Of a DNA stretch of 13,852 bases, positions 1 through 7,199 are shown piece after piece. The position numbers and the translations under genes are program-made. The stretch is from positions 1-13,852 of the forward strand of contig JBOGHU010000015.1 in the NCBI GenBank assembly GCA_050742255.1, given 5' to 3'. Positions within the stretch are counted from its first letter, which is position 1. Each line of letters opens with the position of its first letter. Below the pieces are notes generated by a model, which did not search any database, was not told where the DNA came from, and saw only the letters and a list, made by a program, of their open reading frames with translations. This DNA comes from JBOGHU01 sp050742255. Its GTDB lineage: Bacteria > Actinomycetota > Acidimicrobiia > Acidimicrobiales > CADCSY01.

Positions 1-1553
1 AAGTAGCGGTCGGCGTCGCGCTTGGCCCCGTCGCCGGCGAAGTACTTGTCGCCGAAGCGGCTCCAGTAGGTCTCGCGGTAGCGCTCGGGATCCCCCCAGA
101 TGCCGCGCAGCATCGCCGGCCAGGGACGCGTCAGCACGAGGTAGCCGCCGCCGGGGATGGCGACCGACTCGCCTTCCCTGTCGCAGACGTCGGCGCCGAT
201 GCCGGGGAGCGGGAACGTCGCGCTGCCGGGCTTGAGGGTGGTCGCCCCCGGCAGCGGGCTGATCAGGATGGACCCCGTCTCGGTCTGCCACCAGGTGTCG
301 ACCACCGGGCACCGCCCCCCGCCGATCGTCTGCCAGTACCAGACCCACGCCTCGGGGTTGATCGGCTCCCCGACCGACCCCAGCAGCTTCAAGGCCGAGA
401 GGTCGTGGCGCTCGGGGTACTCGGTCCCCCACTTCATGAACGTCCGGATCGCCGTCGGCGCCGTGTACAGCTTCGTGACCCCGTACCTCTCGGCGATGTC
501 CCACCACCGGTCCTTGCCGGGGTGATCGGGCGTGCCCTCGTACATCATCGACGTGGCCCCGTTGGCCAGCGGTCCGTAGACGATGTAGCTGTGGCCCGTC
601 ACCCAGCCGATGTCGGCCGCGCACCAGTACACGTCGGTCTCGGGGTGGAGGTCGAAGACGTAGCGGTGGGTGAAGGCCACCTGGGTGAGGTAGCCCCCGG
701 TGGTGTGCATGATCCCCTTGGGCCTGGCGGTGGTGCCCGAGGTGTACAGCAGGTACAGCAGGTCCTCGGAGTCCATGGGCTCGGCCGGGCAGTCGGCCGA
801 GGCCCCCTCCACCAGCTCGTGGTACCAGTGGTCCCGGCCCTCCCGCATGGCCACCTCGGCGCCGGTGCGCCGGACCACCACCACGTGGCGGATCGACGGC
901 GTGTCGGCCAGGGCGGTGTCGGCGTTGGCCTTGAGCGGCACGGCGCTGCCCCGGCGCCACCCGCCGTCGGCGGTGACCAGCACGCTCGCCTCGGCGTCGT
1001 TGATGCGGTCGGCCAGGGCGTCGGCGGAGAACCCTCCGAACACCACCGAGTGGGGAGCGCCGATGCGGGCGCAGGCCAGCATGGCCACCGGGAGCTCGGG
1101 GATCATGGGCAGGTAGATGTTGACCCGGTCGCCCTTGCGGACCCCGAGGTCCCTGAGGACGTTGGCGAAGCGGGAGACCTCGGCGTGGAGGTCGGCGTAG
1201 GTGATGGTGCGGGCGTCGCCGGGCTCGCCCTCCCAGTGGAAGGCCACGCGGTCGCCCCGTCCGGCGGCGAGGTGGCGGTCGAGGCAGTTCTCGGCCGCGT
1301 TGAGCTGGCCCCCCACGAACCAGCGGGCCTGGGGCAGGTCCCACTCGAGGACCGTGTCCCACCCCCTGCGCCAGGTGATCAGGTCGGCGGCCTGGCGGGC
1401 CCAGAACCCCTCGTCGTCCCGGGTGGCCTCGTCGTAGAGATCGGTGCCGGTGACGAGGGCCTCGGCCACGAACGACTCCGTTGGCCGGAAGCGGCGGTCC
1501 TCGAGGTAGAGGTCCTCGATGGCGGCGCTGGACGTGGTCCTCTCCTCGGTCAT
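1..1553 (-). CDS. acs: Acetyl-CoA synthetase (AMP-forming), C-terminus cut by window edge
   Basis: This cytosolic enzyme converts acetate, ATP and CoA into acetyl-CoA, AMP and PPi through an acetyl-adenylate. The ATG at 1553 gives 517 codons in the window with no stop. Family members are about 650 residues, so roughly 130 residues lie beyond base 1: the hinge and the C-terminal lid domain with the catalytic lysine. Visible motifs are the P-loop YTSGTTARPKG (residues 270-280), the core DTWWQTETG (419-427), whose Trp shapes the small acetate pocket, a PLPGATTLKPGSA segment just after it, and YFAGDGAKRD near the edge (Asp508 in GDG). The P-loop has Ala-Arg where many relatives have Gly-Lys; the final Lys-Gly is kept. 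A purine-rich GAGGGGGAAGGG tract sits directly before the start. It begins 44 bases after the spermidine-synthase-like gene on the same strand, so it may be co-transcribed. The family assignment is certain; acetate preference is inferred from the WWQTE motif. Confidence 0.95.
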   Translation of the reverse strand, partial: MTEERTTSSAAIEDLYLEDRRFRPTESFVAEALVTGTDLYDEATRDDEGFWARQAADLITWRRGWDTVLEWDLPQARWFVGGQLNAAENCLDRHLAAGRGDRVAFHWEGEPGDARTITYADLHAEVSRFANVLRDLGVRKGDRVNIYLPMIPELPVAMLACARIGAPHSVVFGGFSADALADRINDAEASVLVTADGGWRRGSAVPLKANADTALADTPSIRHVVVVRRTGAEVAMREGRDHWYHELVEGASADCPAEPMDSEDLLYLLYTSGTTARPKGIMHTTGGYLTQVAFTHRYVFDLHPETDVYWCAADIGWVTGHSYIVYGPLANGATSMMYEGTPDHPGKDRWWDIAERYGVTKLYTAPTAIRTFMKWGTEYPERHDLSALKLLGSVGEPINPEAWVWYWQTIGGGRCPVVDTWWQTETGSILISPLPGATTLKPGSATFPLPGIGADVCDREGESVAIPGGGYLVLTRPWPAMLRGIWGDPERYRETYWSRFGDKYFAGDGAKRDADRY

Positions 1554-1597
1554 CCCTTCCCCCTCGATCAGCCCCCGGACAGCCGACGTGAGGCAGG

Positions 1598-3043
1598 CTA
1601 ACGCCGGGTGATGAGCTGGTCCACGGGGGCGAAGTCGTCGACGAGGGGCCGGGCGCCGTCGACGAAGCCGTCCACCGCCGCCCCGGCCAGCACCTCGCCG
1701 TCGCCGGGCCCCACCCGGCCGCCCAGGCCCAGGGGCGCGTCGGACCCCACGAGGACGTGGTTGACCGGCCCCGGTCCCCGCTGGCCCGGGGGCGGCACGA
1801 CCACGGCCACGTGGTCGAAGACCGCAGCCAGGGTCGCCGCCTCCGCCCGCACGAAGCGGTACGGCCCTCCGTCGATGACGTTGAGCACGTACCGCCCGCC
1901 CGGTCGCAGAACCCGTGCCACCTCCTCGACGACCTCGGTGGTCGCCAGGTGCCAGGGGACGGCCAGGCCGCCGAAGGCGTCGCCCACCACCAGCTGGTAG
2001 GAGTCGGTGCGCTCGCCCGCCAGCGCGGTTCGGGCATCCCCGACCCGCACCGACAGCCCCGGGCCCCGCTCCAGGCTCAGCTCCTCCTCGGCGATGCGCA
2101 CCAGCTCGGGGTCCAGCTCCAGCACCACGTTGGTCGACTCCGGCCGGGTGGCGGCGACGTAGCGGGGGAAGGTGAACCCGCCCCCGCCGATGTGCAGGAC
2201 GTCCACCGGCGCGCCGGGGGGCGCGGTGGCGTCGAGCACGTCGGCCATCACCCGGGTGTAGCGGAACTCGAGGTGGGTGGGATCGTCGAGGTCCACGTAG
2301 CTGTGGCGCAAGGTGTCGAGCAGCAGGACCCGACCGGAGGCGTGGGAGGGGTCGACCCTGACGGTCACGCAGAAGTAGGCGGTCTCCTGCTGGCAGGGGC
2401 CGGGCAGGGCCAGGGCCCCGCTGGCTGCCAGGACGGCCGCCGCCCCGAGGGTGGCCCCCGGCCGGCCCGCGCCCCACCGCCACCACAGGACCACCCCGCC
2501 GGCGGTCAGGGCCGCGCCCAGGCCGATCACGATGGGGCGGGTGGGGAGGGCTGCCACGAGCACGAAGCCGGTGGCGAAGGTCCCCACCAGGGCACCGGTG
2601 GTGGCCGCCGCCGACAGGCCGCCGACCACCGTGCCGGTCTCCTCGAGGCTCCCGAGGCGCGCCTTGGCGGCCATGGGGGTCACCGCCGACAGGACGGCGG
2701 CGGGCAGGAAGAAGGCGGTGGCGGTGAGCAGGACCAGGGCCCCCGGACCGCCGCCGGCGACGGAGGGGCCCAGCACCGACACGATCACGAGGGAGACCAG
2801 GGCCAGCACGCCGCCCAGGAACACGAACGGCCCGATCAGGAGACGGGGCTCGACGCGGTCCGCCGACCAGCCGCCGAGGGCGCTCCCCGAGGCGATGCCG
2901 GCCAGCACCGTGCCCACGATGGCGGTGAAGGTCTCGAGGGAGACCCCCACGTAGGGGGCGAGGAGCCGTCCGGCCAGGATCTCCAGCACCAGCACCGCCG
3001 CCGAGGTGGTGAAGGCGAGGGCGGCCGCGACCCGGGTCCTCAC
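1598..3043 (-). CDS. Membrane-anchored spermidine-synthase-like protein (fused transporter-like N-terminus)
   Basis: A 481-residue protein in two parts. Residues 1 to about 215 are hydrophobic, with about seven membrane helices; the opening, with VLEILAGRLLAPYVG (residues 19-33), is typical of fused MFS/spermidine-synthase proteins. Residues about 225-481 form a Rossmann methyltransferase/aminopropyltransferase-like domain: glycine loop HIGGGG (284-289), acidic ELD (309-311), GDAR (335-338), GDAF (354-357), and a C-terminal LVDDFAPVDQL stretch (467-477) common in the group. True spermidine synthases have GGGDG and a DxxD catalytic pair; here the loop reads GGGGF and the second Asp position is Gly358, so classical aminopropyl transfer is doubtful. 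The GTG at 3043 overlaps the preceding gene's stop as GTGA, and the first helix starts at once, which supports this start over upstream ones. Substrate is unknown; the gene is translationally coupled to the MidA-family gene. Confidence 0.85.
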   Translation of the reverse strand: MRTRVAAALAFTTSAAVLVLEILAGRLLAPYVGVSLETFTAIVGTVLAGIASGSALGGWSADRVEPRLLIGPFVFLGGVLALVSLVIVSVLGPSVAGGGPGALVLLTATAFFLPAAVLSAVTPMAAKARLGSLEETGTVVGGLSAAATTGALVGTFATGFVLVAALPTRPIVIGLGAALTAGGVVLWWRWGAGRPGATLGAAAVLAASGALALPGPCQQETAYFCVTVRVDPSHASGRVLLLDTLRHSYVDLDDPTHLEFRYTRVMADVLDATAPPGAPVDVLHIGGGGFTFPRYVAATRPESTNVVLELDPELVRIAEEELSLERGPGLSVRVGDARTALAGERTDSYQLVVGDAFGGLAVPWHLATTEVVEEVARVLRPGGRYVLNVIDGGPYRFVRAEAATLAAVFDHVAVVVPPPGQRGPGPVNHVLVGSDAPLGLGGRVGPGDGEVLAGAAVDGFVDGARPLVDDFAPVDQLITRR

Positions 3044-4152
3044 CGGGCCGTCACCGCCCCAGGGACCGGCGGCGCCGGGCCCGGCGGGCCGACCGTCCAC
3101 TCCAGGACCCGGGCCGCGCCCAGGCCGGCGGGATCGCAGAGGGCGGCGGCCTCCCCCACCCGGCTCCGGGCCACCAGCGCGTCGAGGCCGCCATCGCCGG
3201 CCCGCTCCTGCCAGGTCGCCCGAGCCTGGGCCACCAGCTCCTCGATGCCGTGGCAGGCCAGCCACTCGGCCTGCGTGCGGTCGGCGTCGGGGCGACGCAC
3301 CGCCGCCAGCTGGTCGGTCGCCACCTCACAGACCAGGTCCTGGCGGCCGGGGGCGGCGAGCGGATCGCCGCCGGGGCGGTGCCCCCGGTAGGTGCGCACC
3401 CACTGCCGCCAGGGGCGGGCGGCCAGGGCGGAGGTGGTGTCGCAGTGGTCGACCACGATCACCCGGCCCGCGTCCACGCAGCCGAGGGCCCGGCCCAGGT
3501 AGTCGGCGGCGGCCCCCTGCAGCGGCACCCGGGCTCCGGGGGTGGCGCGGGGGGCGAGGACCTCCGCCGCCGCTGCCAGCTCGGGCGCCGCCGTGACCAG
3601 GACCTCGGCCAGGTCGCCCCCGGCCGAGAGGCCCACCCGCACCTCGCCCCAGCTCCCCTCCCGCCGCTCCAGCAGGCGGAAGGGGAGGTTGTCGAGCAGC
3701 TCGTTGGCCACGACCACCCCCGGGCCGGGGACGTGGGGCAGGTGGGCCAGGACCATCCCCTCCGACCCGCCCCGCCCCCCCACCGTGGCCGCCGCCCGCT
3801 CCCGGAGGGCGGCCACCCGCTCCACGCACACGTACCGCAGGGCGGAGCCGCACCCGGGCGCGGCGTCCAGCACGGCCCGGGCCAGGGCACCCCGCCCCGC
3901 CCCCGCCTCCACCACCGTGAACGGGCGGGGGCGGCCCAGGCGCTCCCACTCGGTGTCGAGGGCCCGGGCCAGCACCGTCCCGAAGAGGGGGCCCAGCTCG
4001 GGACTGGTCAGGAAGTCGGCCCGCCGACCCGCCCCCCCACCGGAGCTGAAGAAGCCACCGGCGCCGTAGAGGGCGACGTCGACGAAGCAGTCGAAGGGGA
4101 CGGGCCCCCGCCGGCGGATGCGTGTGACCAGGCGATCCAGGGCCTGGCTCAG
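3040..4152 (-). CDS. MidA/NDUFAF7-family SAM-dependent methyltransferase (DUF185)
   Basis: A 370-residue class I methyltransferase of the MidA family. The mitochondrial member NDUFAF7 dimethylates an arginine on NDUFS2, the NuoD homologue, and is needed for complex I assembly. Matching motifs are FLTSPELGPLFG (residues 47-58), SAM-binding VVEAGAGRGALA (80-91), VVANELLDNLPFRLLE (147-162), and a late YRGHRPGGDPLAAPG block typical of the family. The start is uncertain. Homology begins at the CTG at 4152, which overlaps the nuoN stop as CTGA; no ATG, GTG or TTG lies between there and an ATG at 4236 that would add 28 unlike residues inside nuoN. I chose the CTG because it fits the family's N-terminus and the overlap style of the operon. 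Position right after nuoN suggests a job in complex I maturation; this is inference from context plus the eukaryotic role. Confidence 0.88.
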   Translation of the reverse strand: MSQALDRLVTRIRRRGPVPFDCFVDVALYGAGGFFSSGGGAGRRADFLTSPELGPLFGTVLARALDTEWERLGRPRPFTVVEAGAGRGALARAVLDAAPGCGSALRYVCVERVAALRERAAATVGGRGGSEGMVLAHLPHVPGPGVVVANELLDNLPFRLLERREGSWGEVRVGLSAGGDLAEVLVTAAPELAAAAEVLAPRATPGARVPLQGAAADYLGRALGCVDAGRVIVVDHCDTTSALAARPWRQWVRTYRGHRPGGDPLAAPGRQDLVCEVATDQLAAVRRPDADRTQAEWLACHGIEELVAQARATWQERAGDGGLDALVARSRVGEAAALCDPAGLGAARVLEWTVGPPGPAPPVPGAVTAR

Positions 4153-5657
4153 GGCAGCACCCCGAACGTGGCCAGGTCCCCGAGGCGACCGACCAGGTTG
4201 GGGACCACGCCCAGCACCAGGGTCGCCACCGCGCACAGCCCCAGGGAGGCGGCCAGCGCCGACGGGACCTGGACGGCCCGGGTGTCACCGTCCGGGACCG
4301 GGCTCATCCACATCGCCCGGGCCACGCCCGCGTAGTAGAAGAGGGCTATCACCGAGTTCACCGCGGCGATGACCCCCAGCACCACCGCCGAGGGGGTCAG
4401 CGCCTCGAACACCGCCCGGAACATCACGAACTTGGCGTACCACCCGGCCAGGGGCGGGATCCCCGCCAGGGCGAAGAGGAAGACGGTCATCAGCACGGCC
4501 AGGCCGGGGGCGTAGCTGAAGAGACCCCCGAAGGAGGCGATCTCCCCCGAACGGGTCTTGCGGGCCACCGCCATCACCGCCGCGAAGGCACCCAGGTTCA
4601 TGGCTGCGTAGATGAGCAGGTACGTGACCACCGCCTCCATGGCGGTGCCGGGGCCGGCCTCGAGGTCGCCCGCCACCGCCAGGGGCACCAGCATGAACCC
4701 GGCCTGGGCCACCGAGGAGTACGCCAGCAGCCTCACCACGTTGGTCTGGCGCAGGGCGATGAGGTTCCCCACCGTCATGGTGAGGGCGGCCAGCACCCAC
4801 AGCAACGGCCCCCACACGTCGCTGCGCCCGAGGAAGCTGATGAAGATCAGCTGGAGGATGGCCACGAAGCCGGCCGTCTTGGACGCCACCGACAGGAAGG
4901 CGGTGATGGGCGTGGGAGCCCCCTGGTAGGTGTCGGGGGCCCAGGTGTGGAAGGGGACGGCCGAGATCTTGAACCCGAACCCGACCAGGATGAACACGAT
5001 GCCCACCGTCACCGCCGACACCGTGCCCGGGGCCTCGGCCAGGGCGTCGTTGATCTCGGTCAGCACGGTGGAGCCGGCCACGCCGAACACCAGCGACATG
5101 CCGTAGAGCATGACCGCCGAGGCGAACACCCCGAGCAGGTAGTACTTCAGCGACGCCTCGTTGCCCCGCAGGTCACGCTTGCGCCAGCCCGCCAGCAGGT
5201 AGACGGGGATCGACAGCAGCTCGAGGGCGACGAAGATCGAGAGCAGGTCCCTCGCCGAGGCCATCACCGACATCCCCAGCAGCGAGGAGAGCAGCATGAA
5301 GTAGTACTCGCCCTCGCGGTAGTCGCCCTCGGCGATGTAGTCGGTGCTCATGAGGATGGTCACGTAGCCGGCCCCGAGGAACAGGGCCTTGAGCACCAGG
5401 GCGAAGTCGTCGACCACGTAGGCCCCGCCGAAGAGCGCCCGGTCGGAGCCGTCGGTGGCCAGGGTCAGCACCGGCACCAGCGAGACCAGCAGCCCCAGCC
5501 CGGCGATGCTCGAGCTGGCCCACCGGGCCCGGTCCTCGAAGGCCAGGTCGGCCAGGAGCACCACGCTCAGGGTGACGGTGAGCAGGATCTCTGGGGCCAG
5601 GGCGTGCAGGTCGATGTTGGGCGCCTCGAAGGCGGCGAGGACCGGGCTCCCCGTCAC
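4149..5657 (-). CDS. nuoN: NADH-quinone oxidoreductase subunit N
   Basis: Antiporter-like membrane subunit of complex I, 502 residues, the usual size, with about 14 membrane helices. It forms one proton channel in the membrane arm, next to the Q module. Residues expected for pumping are present: Glu146 in ALELLSIPVY, Lys171 in EASLKYYLLG, Lys230 in GFKISAVPFHTWAPDTYQGAP (229-249), Lys260 in SVASK, and Lys409 in GWYAKFVMF. In the segment NVVRLLAYSSVAQAG (306-320) a Val stands where many relatives have Lys before the Arg. The GTG at 5657 overlaps the nuoM stop as GTGA; an N-terminal stretch before the first helix makes this start plausible. Its own stop overlaps the next gene, the MidA-family methyltransferase. 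The long frame upstream of the GTG lies inside nuoM and does not look like protein. Confidence 0.96.
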   Translation of the reverse strand: MTGSPVLAAFEAPNIDLHALAPEILLTVTLSVVLLADLAFEDRARWASSSIAGLGLLVSLVPVLTLATDGSDRALFGGAYVVDDFALVLKALFLGAGYVTILMSTDYIAEGDYREGEYYFMLLSSLLGMSVMASARDLLSIFVALELLSIPVYLLAGWRKRDLRGNEASLKYYLLGVFASAVMLYGMSLVFGVAGSTVLTEINDALAEAPGTVSAVTVGIVFILVGFGFKISAVPFHTWAPDTYQGAPTPITAFLSVASKTAGFVAILQLIFISFLGRSDVWGPLLWVLAALTMTVGNLIALRQTNVVRLLAYSSVAQAGFMLVPLAVAGDLEAGPGTAMEAVVTYLLIYAAMNLGAFAAVMAVARKTRSGEIASFGGLFSYAPGLAVLMTVFLFALAGIPPLAGWYAKFVMFRAVFEALTPSAVVLGVIAAVNSVIALFYYAGVARAMWMSPVPDGDTRAVQVPSALAASLGLCAVATLVLGVVPNLVGRLGDLATFGVLP

Positions 5658-7186
5658 CGCAGGCCCCCCAGGGCGGCGACGGCGGTGCGCACGGCCTCGT
5701 CGGTCATGCCGAACACCAGGCCGGGGAGGACCCCCAGCACGAGGATCAGCACCAGGGCCGGGCTCCAGGCCAGGTACTCGGCCCACTTGATGTCGGCGAC
5801 GGCGGCGTGGGCGAACTCCTCCCTGGGGGTGCCGAACGCCGCCCGCTGCAGCATCCACAGCATGTACCCGGCGGCGAGGACGGTCCCCACCGCGGCGATC
5901 ACCATGTAGGTGCGGAACAGCCCCTGGGACAGGCCCTCGGCGGGGTTGTAGGCGGCCAGGATGGCCGGGAACTCTCCCCAGAACCCGGCCAGGCCGGGCA
6001 GGCCCAGCGAGGCCATGGCGCAGAAGCCCAGCACCCAGCCCAGCCGCGGCGCCTGGAGCAGGAGCCCGCCCAGGCGGGACAGCTCGAGGGTGTGGAGGCG
6101 GTCCTTCACCGAGCCGGCGAGGAAGAAGAGCATGCCGGTGATCAGGCCGTGGGCCACCATCCCGAAGACGGCGGCGTTGAGCCCGAAGTCGGTGAGGGTG
6201 GCGATCCCGAGCATCACGAAGCCCATGTGGGCCACCGAGGAGAAGGCGATGAGCCGCTTCATGTCGCTCTGGGCCAGGCACGCCAGGGCGCCGTAGATGA
6301 TGCCGACCACAGCCAGCCCGCCGATCCAGGGGGCCCAGGACATGGCCGCCTCGGGGAGGATGGGGATGGCGATGCGCACGAACCCGTAGGTGCCCAGCTT
6401 CAGCAGGACCGCGGCCAGGATGACAGAGCCCTGGGTCGGGGCCTCGGTGTGGGCGTCGGGCAGCCAGGTGTGGAACGGGAACATGGGCACCTTGATGGCG
6501 AAGCCCATGAACAGGCCGCCGAAGATGAGGAGCTGGGTGCCCCGGGCGATGCCCGACGCCATGCCGGCCAGCTCGGGGATGGCGAAGGTCTCGGCGCCGG
6601 TCTGGAAGAACAGGGCCAGGAAGGAGAGGATCATCAGCGCCGACCCGAACAGGGTGAACAGGAAGAACTTGATCGCCGCGTACTGCCGGTTCTCGCCCCC
6701 CCAGACGCCGATCATGAAGTACATCGGCAGGAGCACCACCTCGAAGAACACGAAGAAGAGGATGAGGTCCTGGGCCACGAAGGTCCCGTTCATGCCCACC
6801 TCGAGTATCAGCGTGAGGATGAGGAAGGCCTTGACGTTGCGGGGCTCGGGGACGTGCTCGAACGAGTAGACCACGACCAGCACCGAGACCAGCATCGACA
6901 GCACCAGCAGCGGCAGCGAGATGCCGTCGATGCCCATGATGTAGCGGCTGCTGATGACGTCGATCCACGGCCGGTCGACGAGGAACTGCAGACCCTCGCC
7001 CGGCGCCGCCTCGCCGTAGTCGAAGCGGGCGACCAGGTAGACACCTACCCCCAGGGTGGCCAACGTGGTGAACAGGGCGACGAGCTTGTGGCCCTGCTCG
7101 TGCTGGCGGGGCAGCACCACCATGACCGCCGCCCCCGCCAGGGGCAGGAAGACGGCGGTGGACAGCGCGAGGTCGTCGAATGCCAT
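5654..7186 (-). CDS. nuoM: NADH-quinone oxidoreductase subunit M
   Basis: Antiporter-like proton-pumping subunit of complex I, 510 residues, about 14 membrane helices, normal family length. Key charged residues are intact: Glu149 in FFEVVLLPMY, Lys232 in AIKVPMFPFHTWLPDAH (230-246), Lys263 in LLKLGTYGF, a DMKRLIAFSSVAHMG segment (308-322), and Glu405 in LPGLAGFWGEF. It therefore looks fully able to carry protons. The ATG at 7186 lies 13 bases after the nuoL stop, with a purine-rich GAGGGG upstream as a modest ribosome site. The 3' end overlaps nuoN by four bases (GTGA), so the two are probably translated together. Nothing in the sequence suggests decay or fusion. Confidence 0.97.
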   Translation of the reverse strand: MAFDDLALSTAVFLPLAGAAVMVVLPRQHEQGHKLVALFTTLATLGVGVYLVARFDYGEAAPGEGLQFLVDRPWIDVISSRYIMGIDGISLPLLVLSMLVSVLVVVYSFEHVPEPRNVKAFLILTLILEVGMNGTFVAQDLILFFVFFEVVLLPMYFMIGVWGGENRQYAAIKFFLFTLFGSALMILSFLALFFQTGAETFAIPELAGMASGIARGTQLLIFGGLFMGFAIKVPMFPFHTWLPDAHTEAPTQGSVILAAVLLKLGTYGFVRIAIPILPEAAMSWAPWIGGLAVVGIIYGALACLAQSDMKRLIAFSSVAHMGFVMLGIATLTDFGLNAAVFGMVAHGLITGMLFFLAGSVKDRLHTLELSRLGGLLLQAPRLGWVLGFCAMASLGLPGLAGFWGEFPAILAAYNPAEGLSQGLFRTYMVIAAVGTVLAAGYMLWMLQRAAFGTPREEFAHAAVADIKWAEYLAWSPALVLILVLGVLPGLVFGMTDEAVRTAVAALGGLR

Positions 7187-7199
7187 GTGTGGTGTCCCC

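Noticed and set aside
1554..1597. Terminator hairpin between the spermidine-synthase-like gene and acs
   Set aside because: I found no convincing self-complementary stem followed by a T run on the minus strand.
405..3391. Long plus-strand open frames opposite acs and the spermidine-synthase-like gene (405-1601, 1757-3391)
   Set aside because: They are rich in Gly, Ala, Arg, His and Pro with no family features, and lie opposite clearly conserved minus-strand genes. They are frame shadows of high GC at third positions.
4729..4743. NuoN Val308 where many relatives have Lys in the KRLLAYSS segment
   Set aside because: The main pumping lysines (230, 260, 409) and Glu146 are all present, and this position varies enough between families that I do not treat it as a defect.
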